Assembly (NCBI GenBank): GCA_964498785.1 | Contig: CAZCJL010000041.1 | Location: forward strand, 1 to 51,601 | Direction of reading: 5' to 3' | DNA length: 51,601 bases | From: Mariaggregatimicrobium sp964498785 | GTDB taxonomy: Bacteria; Zhuqueibacterota; Zhuqueibacteria; Thermofontimicrobiales; Thiofontviventaceae | Translations under genes and position numbers: made by a program | The notes under the pieces: model-generated | Told to the model about the DNA's origin: nothing | Database searches by the model: none | The model's input: the letters and a program-made list of their open reading frames with translations, nothing else | In this document: positions 7,376 to 16,322 of the stretch, piece after piece | Layout: each line of letters opens with the position of its first letter | How positions within the stretch are numbered: the first letter of the stretch is position 1

Positions 7376-10025
7376 ATTCAGCACCAAGTAGATTCATAGA
7401 ATCCAGATGAATCCGTCCTCCGGCTTGAACGCTGATTACATTCTCACCCCTCTGCATATCAACTGCCATCCGGTCCCATACCCAGGTCTGTGTCGTACCG
7501 GAGTTCCATAGGCTTACAAATCCCATATATTTACCATTGACGCTTACTTTTAAATCGGTTTCACGTTCCCAACTGTTAATATAGCGGAACTCAAGTACAT
7601 ACCTGCCTGTTTTGGGCGCATCAAATGTCCAGCTAACTGGATATTTTCCGACTCCCCGATCGATCGTGATATAACCAGTTCCGGTAAATCCTGTAATTTT
7701 ATTTGATGATTCGTAAGGGTCAAACCTGGCTGTTTCCGCTTCGAGAACTATGCCGCCTGTCGACGGTTGCATGGAGGGAATCGTAAGGTCACCGCCCAAA
7801 GTACGGATGTCATGAATGACGTATCGATAGGTGTCACGCCAGTCCACATATCCCACCCGGTTGGTCCAGAGTGGATTATGATAATTGCTCAAACCTAAAG
7901 ATGCGTAATAACGCCAGTACAAGACGGTTTGCTGCAAATGTTTAATTGCGGCCTGCTGCTTTTCAATATTAAGGGTCTTCCGGAAAAATGCCAGTTCAGT
8001 TGCCGCTTCTATCTTATGGGCGTAGTATTTTCCCAGGAAAGCTATCGTTCGGATATCATCCAGGACTAAACGTAATTCTTTATCTCCCTGGTGTGAAATG
8101 CCCTCCAGTATTTGCAGCGCCTTGTCAGCATGCTCATGAATTTGTTTAGCTGCTTCCAGGGGCGTTGTTCCCTTTATTTTCTCACCAGCCAGCGTTTTTT
8201 GCACATAGTCAGGGATGGAGATAAAAGCTGTGCCCTTATGCGGTTCGAGGGTGATGAATCGATTGACATCATGAAAGCCTGAGGCTGTTTGCGCTGGCCG
8301 GGGGCGACTCTGACTGGATTCAATATACCATTCGAAATCCAATGATCCCCAATGAAATCCGGTGGTTTTGGGATAGATCAAAGAGGCTTCTTGCCAGGCA
8401 GAAAACAGTTTTACCGCGTCCACGCCCGGATACCGTGCCTGGATGATATGTTGAAAGCGTTCATTGCTCACCATCGGATCATAACCGAGCCTACCCCATA
8501 GCATCCACTGATACCAGTGTTTCTCAATCTCGATCTGGCGCGGTGATTCAGGTTCACGCGACAAAAATTCCCGTCCCCAGATATACTGGTCGGAGCCGTA
8601 ATAATAACCACGGGACACATCGTAAGGAATATTCTGAATAAACTCGCGTACAAAATCCGGCGCACCCCAGCGGAAATAATAGATGTCGTCATTGCGTAGC
8701 GTCCAGATGGTTTTTAAATGACCTTTGCTCTGGATGTCTTTGACAAATCCGGGATGATAGGTTTGGGTTGTCGAACTGTATACGTGCGCCGCAGCGTATT
8801 TAAAACTGAAGATGAACTCGATATCAGGATGGTCGATGATCGGTTTGAATTTTTCGGCGATATCCAGAGCCCCCGCCATGTGTTGACGATGTATAAAAGT
8901 CATTTTGCGCCCGGGCTGTTCTTTTGCCGCATCCAGAATGCCCAGGGCATAGGTGTCGTAGGCCCAGTCTTCTTTTTCCTGAAAGGATGCGCCGTACATA
9001 TTTTCACCCGTGGTTAACCCGATACCTTTGAGGTCAGGATAGGTGAGAAACATCTGCTTTACACTCTTGCGGAAATAGTTGCGGGTGATGGGATTATCCA
9101 CTGCATCAGTAATACCATATTTTCCTTCCGTACCATTAATAAAGATGTTCCAGGTAACAAAATAAAAATCGACATTGCGGGACTTGCCATAGGCCATGAC
9201 CTTGCGCCAGAACTCGATTTTGTCCTCAATGGTCATCTTTTTCAGGATCTCTACATTAGTAACGATCTCCGGTGCGTCAAAACCAGTGCCCTCAAGATCG
9301 TAAATTTCTTTCCAACGAACGGTCGATCGGTGCACATCTGCCAACGCCACATCCGGATAGTCAGGCACACGCACGAGAGATGGAAAAGGATGCAAACTCC
9401 AACAGGAAATAAAATTATAACGATAACGGGCGAGCGCATCGATATACTCACGCCAAAAATCAAAACTCCACATCTCAGCAATATTATGTTGGGCTGCGTC
9501 ACAGACATCGGTATAACTGGGCGTACGCGCATCCAATGGGATATTGAATTTTGTGCCGCGCATTGCCATCTTGGGATTCTGTTTCTGTGGCTTCACGGCG
9601 TCAATTCCCTGAGTCTCTATAATTTCCGCCAATTCCAAACCACCATACATCAGCCCGCCAGTATCTTTGCCCAATATATAAATCGTTTTTCCGACAATTG
9701 CAATAACATAGCCTTCTGCGGCGAGATCAATGTCCGGCTGAAGTTTCGCAGCCTTCATTTGTGTGAGCACCGCTTGATCGGACAACAGTGTCAAGACGAT
9801 TTGTCTAACTCCGGTATCGTTGACCGAAGGTAATCTTCGTTCAAAACGTTTTCCCTGATTGAGCGCCTTACGGATTTCCGCAGCGGCAAACTCCGCCTGG
9901 GGACACTCGTACGCTAAAACGATGTTAATCGGGCGAACGGACGCTTCCTGGGCCGAAACGAAGGATACACAAGTTACGAAGACAGACAACATTAAACTGA
10001 CAATGATACTTTTTGCACAATGCAT
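7374..10025 (-). CDS. Secreted alpha-glucuronidase-like (GH67-type) protein with C-terminal CBM6/35-like domain
   Basis: 883 residues with a signal peptide ending near FVSAQEA. Residues 30-145 resemble the alpha/beta domain that precedes GH67, GH115 and GH20 barrels (AEIRKALNQG, GYVIAIVGKTIYILGKDTGG, MYGGLELAEII). The barrel starts near MRGTKFNIPLDARTPSY and includes W-S-L-H-P-F-P, F-V-T-W-N-I, GIGLTTGENM (Glu near 341), the K-Y-A-A-A-H-V-Y-S block and RNDDIYYFRWG. A helical region follows, then a CBM6/35-like module (about 755-883: GGIVLEAETARF, HLDSMNLLG). The fold assignment comes from motif order and the function is inferred: it may remove uronic acid or related branches. ATG at 10025 has AAAGGAAA upstream. 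The next gene downstream is the CBM-DUF4832 protein. It is the most complete of five related loci here. Confidence 0.7.
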   Translation of the reverse strand: MHCAKSIIVSLMLSVFVTCVSFVSAQEASVRPINIVLAYECPQAEFAAAEIRKALNQGKRFERRLPSVNDTGVRQIVLTLLSDQAVLTQMKAAKLQPDIDLAAEGYVIAIVGKTIYILGKDTGGLMYGGLELAEIIETQGIDAVKPQKQNPKMAMRGTKFNIPLDARTPSYTDVCDAAQHNIAEMWSFDFWREYIDALARYRYNFISCWSLHPFPSLVRVPDYPDVALADVHRSTVRWKEIYDLEGTGFDAPEIVTNVEILKKMTIEDKIEFWRKVMAYGKSRNVDFYFVTWNIFINGTEGKYGITDAVDNPITRNYFRKSVKQMFLTYPDLKGIGLTTGENMYGASFQEKEDWAYDTYALGILDAAKEQPGRKMTFIHRQHMAGALDIAEKFKPIIDHPDIEFIFSFKYAAAHVYSSTTQTYHPGFVKDIQSKGHLKTIWTLRNDDIYYFRWGAPDFVREFIQNIPYDVSRGYYYGSDQYIWGREFLSREPESPRQIEIEKHWYQWMLWGRLGYDPMVSNERFQHIIQARYPGVDAVKLFSAWQEASLIYPKTTGFHWGSLDFEWYIESSQSRPRPAQTASGFHDVNRFITLEPHKGTAFISIPDYVQKTLAGEKIKGTTPLEAAKQIHEHADKALQILEGISHQGDKELRLVLDDIRTIAFLGKYYAHKIEAATELAFFRKTLNIEKQQAAIKHLQQTVLYWRYYASLGLSNYHNPLWTNRVGYVDWRDTYRYVIHDIRTLGGDLTIPSMQPSTGGIVLEAETARFDPYESSNKITGFTGTGYITIDRGVGKYPVSWTFDAPKTGRYVLEFRYINSWERETDLKVSVNGKYMGFVSLWNSGTTQTWVWDRMAVDMQRGENVISVQAGGRIHLDSMNLLGAE

Positions 10026-10228
10026 GAGATTTGTTTCCTTTTACACGTGTTTGGGTGATTGTTCCTTTGCAGCCTGCATGGTCTCGATACCGAGGATGAA
10101 GATACCGCGCGATCGAGATTAGCTGGATTATCGAACTTGGCTGTCTAAGTAGAATTGAAATGTGTTCACCCATATTATAATTAAAAAACCTGAACTGACT
10201 TGGATCATTTTTATTGAATTTTTCTGTT

Positions 10229-11269
10229 TTAATCATTTTGAACTTTACTATAATGAATTTCTGATAAATCCTGAAGGCGTTTTGCAGCCTGCTCCGGAGT
10301 GATATCTCTTTGGACTTCGGAGAGCATTTCATATCCCACGATGAATTTTTTCACGGTTGATGAGCGCAGCAATGGCGGATAATAGTGGGCATGAAGCTGC
10401 CAGTGCTGATAATCATTGCCATCAGTCGGCGCGCCATGCCAACCCATGCTGTAGGGAAACGATATTTCAAACAGATTGTCATAGCGGATTAAATGCCGTT
10501 TTAAAATATCAGCCAGAGATTTCCGTTCGGTATCATTCAAATCAGGCAAACGTAAAACATGCCTTTTGGGCAATAGCAATGTTTCAAATGGCCAGATAGC
10601 CCAAAAGGGTACGATAACCATCCAGCATTCGTTCTCAACAACTATTCGCTCTTTCGCGACACTCTCTCTTTCAAGATAATCAAGCAGCAACACAGAATTG
10701 TGTTTTTGAAAGTACTTTTTCTGCTCCTTGTTTTCCTTGAAAGGTTCGTTTGGAAGGCTGTTGCTGGCCCATATTTGTCCGTGCGGATGTGGATTAGAAC
10801 AGCCCATAATTTCGCCTTTATTTTCAAAGATTTGCACCCATTGGTAGTCCTTGCCCAGCTCTTCAATTTGCTCTATCCACAATTCGACGACTTTTTTTAT
10901 ATTTTCCACTTCCATTTGCGCAAGACTTAAATCATGTCGCGGTGAAAAACAGATTACACGACAAGTACCCTTAATACTATCAATACGCATTAGGGAATTA
11001 TTTTCTATGGTTTCAGCAGGATTGTCCGGAAGCAATGCTGCAAAATCATTATCAAATACAAAAGTATTCTCATAAACAGAATTTTTGTGTCCGCCGGCAC
11101 GTTCGTTTCCCGGGCACAAATAACATTTTGGATCATGTTCCGGGCGTATGTTTGTTGCCAATTGCTCTACTTTTCCCTGCCAGGGGCGTTTAGTACGGTG
11201 CGGTGATACGAGCACCCATTCCCCGGTTAAAGGATTATGTCGGCGGTGGGGTGATTCTAATAATTTCAA
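10229..11269 (-). CDS. galT: Galactose-1-phosphate uridylyltransferase
   Basis: 346 residues, the normal GalT length. The N-terminal metal-site region C-Y-L-C-P-G-N, the strand HNPLTGEWVLVSPHR, the catalytic H-P-H motif in CSNPHPHGQIW and the C-terminal HWQLHAHYYPP are all present. It swaps UMP between UDP-glucose and galactose-1-phosphate in the cytosolic Leloir pathway. The start is TTG at 11269, chosen because GGGAG lies 7 bp upstream and the next codons read KLLESPHRRHNP, the canonical N-terminus. It follows the symporter gene by 25 bp and is almost certainly in one transcript with it. galK and galE are not in the window and must act in trans. It is the clearest evidence that the cluster feeds galactose into metabolism. 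Confidence 0.95.
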   Translation of the reverse strand: MKLLESPHRRHNPLTGEWVLVSPHRTKRPWQGKVEQLATNIRPEHDPKCYLCPGNERAGGHKNSVYENTFVFDNDFAALLPDNPAETIENNSLMRIDSIKGTCRVICFSPRHDLSLAQMEVENIKKVVELWIEQIEELGKDYQWVQIFENKGEIMGCSNPHPHGQIWASNSLPNEPFKENKEQKKYFQKHNSVLLLDYLERESVAKERIVVENECWMVIVPFWAIWPFETLLLPKRHVLRLPDLNDTERKSLADILKRHLIRYDNLFEISFPYSMGWHGAPTDGNDYQHWQLHAHYYPPLLRSSTVKKFIVGYEMLSEVQRDITPEQAAKRLQDLSEIHYSKVQND

Positions 11270-11294
11270 TTTTATTCTCCCTTTTTACTAGTAT

Positions 11295-12932
11295 CTACCA
11301 GAAAACAGCATATAAAACAACCAATATAATCAGAATCGCATAGGCGCTTATATTAAATACAGGATCAGTTTTAAATAATTTAGCTGTAAGCTGGATTCCC
11401 TTGGGGTCGTCCACATTTTCTGACGTTGTCATGCTCACTCCAGCAATAATGGCCATAGTGATTAACATGGTGTAAAACATCTGATCCATCCAAGGTAAAT
11501 CTACAACGGTGCTCTTAAGCAACAATGCTACCACAATGGATGAAAGCACACCAACAATGGCGGCTTTATTCGTAGCCTTTTTCCAAAACAGTCCCATCAA
11601 AAATACCGCTAAAATACCGGGGCTCACCAAACCGGTGTATTCCTGGATATATTGGAACATTTGCGGGATATTGCCCAACACCGGCGCTATAAAGATAGCA
11701 ATTAGCAAAGCGGCAAACGCCGTAATTCTTCCAGTTATTACAAGCTGCTTTTGGGATGCCTGTTTATTGATATAGGATTTATAAATGTCCATCGTGAAAA
11801 TAGTAGAAGTGGAATTAAGCATTGACGCCAGTGACGAAACAATAGCCGCTGTGAGCGCTGCTAAAACTAATCCTTTCAGTCCGATAGGGATGAATACACT
11901 TATCAGCCAGGGATAGGATTTATCATAATTAATACTACCGTCGCTATTGGCAAAGGCTTGCCGGACGCCATCAATAATAACGGTGCCTTCCGGCTGGCTG
12001 TACATCACAAATGCCACAATACCAGGGATGACTACTATCAAGGGTATAATCAATTTTAAAAATGCAGCGAAGGCGATACCGCGTTGGGCTTCTCTAAGAG
12101 ATTTGGCAGCTAAAGTTCTCTGGATGATGTACTGATTAAATCCCCAGTAGTACAAATTGGCGACCCACATTCCACCAATCAGTACGGTAATGCCGGGTAA
12201 ATTAAAATATTCCGGATTATCTCGCGAAAGTATCATGTGGAATTTATCTTCAGCAGAGTTAATGACATGGGACAAGCCGTTAATAATGCCCCCTTCGGGA
12301 GTTACCGCATTCAAAGCAATGAAAGAAGTTATAAGTCCGCCAATTACCAGCAGCGCTACCTGAAGTACATCGGTCCAGGCAACTGCGGAAAGCCCACCGT
12401 ATAAAGAATAAGCGGCAGCTATAAAGGACAGCCCCAGGATAGCCCAGATGATCAGGCTGCCATCGCCGTTGCCAATGATAGTATCGATGGCTTTGCCTCC
12501 CAAAAACAGAACTGAAGTCAGATTCACAAATATAAACAGGGCTATCCAAAAAACAGCCAGAATTGTTTTTAAATTTGTGCTAAAACGTTGTTCCACAAAT
12601 TGAGGAATGGTGTACAGCCCTTTTTCTATAAAAACGGGCAGAAAGAATTTTCCGACAATGATCAATGTCAGAGCCGACATCCATTCGTATGAAGCTATGG
12701 CAAGTCCGATGGCAAAACCGGATCCCGACATACCGATAAACTGTTCTGCTGAAATGTTTGCCGCAATCAGCGAAGCGCCAATGGCCCACCAGGGCAGAGA
12801 CTTACCGGCCAGGAAATAATCCTGCGAGTTTTTTTCATGGCCCTTTTTATCCCTGGAAACGCATAAACCTAGTCCAACGATAAAAATGATATAAACGATA
12901 AAAACGCCGTAATCTACTGCTGAAAATTCCAT
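11295..12932 (-). CDS. Sodium/sugar symporter of the SSS (SGLT-like) family
   Basis: 545 residues with about 14 predicted membrane helices, typical of the solute:sodium symporter family. Diagnostic stretches are DYFLAGKSLPWWAIGASL, AANISAEQFIGMSGSGFA, the SGLT signature YGGLSAVAWTDVLQ and YYWGFNQYIIQRTLAA. This sub-branch includes sodium/galactose and sodium/glucose carriers. Pairing with galT 25 bp downstream supports galactose or a galactose-like sugar as substrate, but the sequence alone does not prove it. ATG at 12932 has AGGAG at ideal spacing. An approximately 900-bp gap upstream suggests that transcription of the symporter-galT pair begins there. Confidence 0.9.
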   Translation of the reverse strand: MEFSAVDYGVFIVYIIFIVGLGLCVSRDKKGHEKNSQDYFLAGKSLPWWAIGASLIAANISAEQFIGMSGSGFAIGLAIASYEWMSALTLIIVGKFFLPVFIEKGLYTIPQFVEQRFSTNLKTILAVFWIALFIFVNLTSVLFLGGKAIDTIIGNGDGSLIIWAILGLSFIAAAYSLYGGLSAVAWTDVLQVALLVIGGLITSFIALNAVTPEGGIINGLSHVINSAEDKFHMILSRDNPEYFNLPGITVLIGGMWVANLYYWGFNQYIIQRTLAAKSLREAQRGIAFAAFLKLIIPLIVVIPGIVAFVMYSQPEGTVIIDGVRQAFANSDGSINYDKSYPWLISVFIPIGLKGLVLAALTAAIVSSLASMLNSTSTIFTMDIYKSYINKQASQKQLVITGRITAFAALLIAIFIAPVLGNIPQMFQYIQEYTGLVSPGILAVFLMGLFWKKATNKAAIVGVLSSIVVALLLKSTVVDLPWMDQMFYTMLITMAIIAGVSMTTSENVDDPKGIQLTAKLFKTDPVFNISAYAILIILVVLYAVFW

Positions 12933-13008
12933 TTTTTCTCCTGAAAATTATTAATTAATATTATCTTTCTTAACCTTAATAATTCATAAACCGTAAAGGT
13001 AATCCTGT

Positions 13009-13110
13009 AACCCTGTCAGGGTTTTATTTACGTGAAGTTATAATATGTTGTATTGTAATCGATATTAAATTCAATATATAGAGTATTTAATGAAAATCCT
13101 GACAGGGCTT
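13009..13110. repeat. Small inverted-repeat element (CCCTGTCAGG type)
   Basis: AACCCTGTCAGGGTTTTA at 13009-13026 is itself a palindrome over its first 15 bases. AAATCCTGACAGGGCTT at 13094-13110 is an inverted, slightly diverged copy. The roughly 65-bp AT-rich interior has no ORF. It resembles a short miniature element or dispersed extragenic palindrome in the gap upstream of the symporter gene. Confidence 0.5.
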
Positions 13111-13271
13111 ATCAATTGACGTTTTTTGTTCGACGACTAAATAGAATTAGATGATAGTAATATTTTACACAAATCTATTTTTAAAACTCAGTTTCACCGC
13201 GTGATTTGAATTAACTTATTATTTCTTTCCGCCTTAGCGTTTCGGCATTAAATATTCATGAATAATTCAGG

Positions 13272-13469
13272 TTAAAAAACTTTATCCTTTATGCTGAAAA
13301 AATTTATACAATTATTCCCAATCAAGCGTAAAAGATCTGAACGTAGATGCTCCCCGTCCAAAAGCTCTGAAAGTTTGGCAACTGCCTCAGGATAATCAGC
13401 TATAAAATTGTTCTCAGGCATAACATCTGACTTCAAACAACTTAATGTTTGAATATCCCCAGGTATCTT
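13272..13469 (-). pseudogene. Decayed C-terminal coding fragment, possibly amidohydrolase-like
   Basis: Between two in-frame stops the minus strand reads about 65 codons with no good start. The reading includes ENNFIADYPEAVAKLSELLD, then LLRLIGNNCINFF near its end. This pattern (acidic-Tyr-Pro, helix, then L-x-x-I-x-x-N-x-x-x-x-F) is like the extreme C-terminus of barrel amidohydrolases, but the match is weak and made by eye. It is not part of any intact gene. It suggests that a gene once lay in this 900-bp gap. Confidence 0.3.
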
Positions 13470-13473
13470 TTAG

Positions 13474-13665
13474 TTATATGTGAATCGCTGTGGTTTTTAC
13501 CCTGTCAAACTCCGTTTTAATCAAACATGTGATATTTTCTTCGACCTTTGCCACTTCTTCCCATACTCCTCGAAGTCTGGCTTCAATAGTTCGATTTTTC
13601 ACTAATTCGGGTGGAACGCCTATTATTTGCCTTTTATGCTTTTTGGGATTTTTATGAATCATCAT
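13474..13665 (-). other. Small unrecognised ORF, 63 codons
   Basis: Reads a basic, helix-prone peptide (NRTIEARLRGVWEEVAKVEE in the centre) and starts with a tandem ATG-ATG. No convincing ribosome site and no family recognised. It lies directly upstream of the decayed fragment at 13272-13469 in another frame, so both may be debris of one lost gene. The rest of the gap (12933-13836) holds only AT-rich sequence and the palindromic element. Confidence 0.2.
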
Positions 13666-13836
13666 CTACAGTGCAAATTGGTATCTGCTTTATGCTCAAC
13701 TTTTGAGATGCATACGGGCTATTCCCATTCTAATTACAGCTCGGCATTTAATCCTTCTGCTTCCCATCTTTTCTAATGAATATTCACAATTGTCGAACAT
13801 GTCTCCATTTCCAAACATTCGAAAATCTTTCCTTTA

Positions 13837-15345
13837 TTACGGTAAATAATGTAAACTGCCATCCATTGCCGGGTCATCGAATACCATATTCTTTGGCAAG
13901 GGCCCTCCTTTACCCTGATTAACTGCGACCATGCCGACAGGGTGCCGTCCCCCTTTGAAGTACTGACTCGTAGCAAACCGAAGGCTTGGCAGCTGGCCGG
14001 CCGGATCAAGTACGGCAAGGGCCAAAATATAACGACCGGTTGGGATGCTGACCTTAAATTCACCTGATGCCATATAGGTTTTTGGCGGCGTTGCCCAACC
14101 CGGAATTCCATCTACCCAATTTTTATTGGGGTGAAATTTGGGCCACTCGCTAGTGGGCGACCATTCAGGATCAGTCCATCCGTCACCAGGTAGCCAGTCA
14201 CGAATATCTGCCTTGTCAAAAGTTTGCCTCCATACCACGCTGCGGTCATCCGGGTCAAGAAGAGATACTTCCACGGGCCAGTCATAGTAAAATGGCGCAG
14301 ACCCAACGTTTTTAACATGAAGTTTTACATGTAGCTTTTTATTTTTTATTGAGGGGCTGAACGCTACTTTTTCAAGGATATAGCGGTAACCAAAGGCTTG
14401 TTGAATCAGATCCGCACCGATCCGGGCTTCTGCATTCGTGGTATCATAGTCTTCAATCCATCTCAGTTGCGTGCAGTGAAGCCAGCGGAGTGTGTTAATG
14501 ATGAAGTTGCGGTATATTTCCTTCGCCACACTTGTCGTGGGACTTGGACCCGGTTGAATATCGGAATTGCCCCAGTCGTAGGCCGTCTCTCCACCGATAT
14601 AATTTTTTAAATAACGGCTTTCTGTAGCATTAAGCTGTGCAATGCTGTTACCCTGGGACCACATCTGATCGAAATGTGCCCATGAATCCCAGTATTCCCC
14701 AAAAGGCTGTGACTGAAATTCTTTCCAATTTTGCCTTACAGACACGAGTTTATTTTTGAATGCTTTTGTACATGCATCTGCAACCAACTTTTGCATTGCA
14801 TTCGTGGGATCGGGTGAGTGATGCTCTCCCCATTTGCCGAATATGCCAAGCTCTATGAAACCCACTCTTGGATCGGTATCCCACAGTGTTCCCAGTCGTT
14901 TCAGCAGCCTTACTACCCGTTGCTGAAACTGTTCGCTTGTATAATCATCCGTTGCCATGTCGGCGGGCCAGTATTTCTCATTATCTTTGCTATAATGCAG
15001 ATAGATCCTTGGAATGACTTTAATGTTTTGGGATGCGATGTCACCCCACATCTCAGCTGTCACGCGGCAAATCTTTTCAATACCATCGGATTCATGATTT
15101 TCGAGTTGATTCCATGCAATATAGGTATGTGCCAGTGTGGCCCACTCATGGTCATAAATTCCCCGGGTAGTAAAGCCCTTTAATGGATTTCGAAGGGCTT
15201 TGCCATAGGGGGCAGGCGCCACTGCAACCAAACCAGAAAACGTAGCTGGTAACATTTTGCCTGATTGCGCATCAGGTTTCTGTTTTGAGCAAAATATGAG
15301 TGCCAACAAGAAACTGGCGATGCCGATTTTAACGACGAAATTCAT
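13837..15345 (-). CDS. Lipoprotein with DUF4832-type barrel and beta-sandwich, putative glycosidase
   Basis: 502 residues. The leader ends in a lipobox-like L-I-F-C-S (Cys19), so it is probably outer-membrane or periplasm anchored. The barrel-like part begins RNPLKGF (near 53) and carries IELGIFGKWGEHH (Glu174), Y-I-G-G-E-T-A-Y-D-W-G (Glu253) and R-W-I-E-D-Y (Glu298). The C-terminal sandwich has NVGSAPFYYDWPVEVSLLD and ALAVLDPAGQLPSLRFA. It has an extra loop after GDGWTDPEW compared with its paralogues. It is close to the 25092-26495 protein in length and motif spacing. ATG at 15345 has AAAGGAAAA upstream. Enzymatic role is inferred only. Confidence 0.75.
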   Translation of the reverse strand: MNFVVKIGIASFLLALIFCSKQKPDAQSGKMLPATFSGLVAVAPAPYGKALRNPLKGFTTRGIYDHEWATLAHTYIAWNQLENHESDGIEKICRVTAEMWGDIASQNIKVIPRIYLHYSKDNEKYWPADMATDDYTSEQFQQRVVRLLKRLGTLWDTDPRVGFIELGIFGKWGEHHSPDPTNAMQKLVADACTKAFKNKLVSVRQNWKEFQSQPFGEYWDSWAHFDQMWSQGNSIAQLNATESRYLKNYIGGETAYDWGNSDIQPGPSPTTSVAKEIYRNFIINTLRWLHCTQLRWIEDYDTTNAEARIGADLIQQAFGYRYILEKVAFSPSIKNKKLHVKLHVKNVGSAPFYYDWPVEVSLLDPDDRSVVWRQTFDKADIRDWLPGDGWTDPEWSPTSEWPKFHPNKNWVDGIPGWATPPKTYMASGEFKVSIPTGRYILALAVLDPAGQLPSLRFATSQYFKGGRHPVGMVAVNQGKGGPLPKNMVFDDPAMDGSLHYLP

Positions 15346-15692
15346 TTTTGTTTTTTCCTTTTTAAGTTGAATTAATAAGATCTTAGATGATTTCTTTTTT
15401 CCAAAAAATCAAGAACCGAAACCAACACCACGTCTTTTATCCCATCGTTTGCAGATAGTCTGTATAATCAAAATGATATTGAAAGTTGGCAATCGCAATA
15501 CGCGCGAAAACATTGCTAAACCTGCCCTGGAGGCACCTCGGCTGCAACCTGTTTATCAGATATTTGATTTTTATATTCATTCGTTTTACTACTATTGTCA
15601 ATGAAACTTTAAGCAACGGCAACGCAAGTGTATTTTTAACATGATCGTTCATCTACAAGCATTTAGTATTAGAAAAATAATGTAACTATGAA
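15346..15692. other. Non-coding gap
   Basis: 347 bp between the DUF4832 lipoprotein gene and the small lipoprotein gene. It holds the ribosome site of the downstream gene and one 71-codon minus-strand ORF (15437-15652) with no ribosome site, no homology I recognise and a mixed hydrophobic/basic composition. I see no terminator or promoter I could defend. Confidence 0.4.
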
Positions 15693-16280
15693 TTAATATT
15701 TAACTGATGCTGCAATTAAATAATTACGGTCAGACCCGTAGCAATCATGCGATTCCCATAATATAATTCCAATCCCTTTTGCAAAGTATCCGCCCCAATT
15801 AACTGGAGGCCAATCTCTATCCCAACATCTATACTCGCATAAATCAGTATATTCTCCCTTAAGATTTCCGAACGGTATAGTGATTTCCTCCTCTGCTATA
15901 CGCATATAATAGCTGTACTGACCTGATTGCCATGATGTATCTATTTTACTAAAATAATAATGTTCAAATTCATCATTAGATTTTGTAGAATAACACATAA
16001 TATTGCCTTCTTCATTTTCGCGATAATAAGAAGTGTCAGCAATATAGTAAGGAGCTTTTTCAGAAGTGAACACATAATATTCATGATTATTTATATTTTT
16101 CTTGCCGACAATGGATACAGTAAACGTATCGTAAACCGACACATATGTCCATGAGTTTCCCACTTTCATTGGAAAGTAAGAATTCTGTTCCTGCGGACCT
16201 AGAACATTTTTTTCACAGCAAATAAATACAAAAATCAGAAATTGAATTAATAATATGAAATACTTGTTGACTATTTTCAT
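15693..16280 (-). CDS. Small predicted lipoprotein of unknown function
   Basis: 195 residues. The leader ends F-V-F-I-C-C-E-K, with a cysteine suitable for lipidation near residue 21. Mature sequence begins with a YFPMKVGNSWTY-type segment, a pattern I associate with many exported FCB-group proteins that open with 'P-M-x-x-G-N-x-W-x-Y'. The rest is beta-rich and aromatic (many Tyr and Trp), ending in IGIILWESHDCYGSDRNYLI. No catalytic motif is visible. It follows the broken beta-helix gene by 42 bp on the same strand. ATG at 16280 is clear but the ribosome site is weak. The function is unknown. Confidence 0.7.
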   Translation of the reverse strand: MKIVNKYFILLIQFLIFVFICCEKNVLGPQEQNSYFPMKVGNSWTYVSVYDTFTVSIVGKKNINNHEYYVFTSEKAPYYIADTSYYRENEEGNIMCYSTKSNDEFEHYYFSKIDTSWQSGQYSYYMRIAEEEITIPFGNLKGEYTDLCEYRCWDRDWPPVNWGGYFAKGIGIILWESHDCYGSDRNYLIAASVKY

Positions 16281-16322
16281 AATTATTCATGCTCTCATAG
16301 CATTTATTAATGTTTTCAAATA

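Noticed and set aside
15437..15652. 71-codon minus-strand ORF in a gap
   Set aside because: No ribosome site, no recognised family and no support from context.
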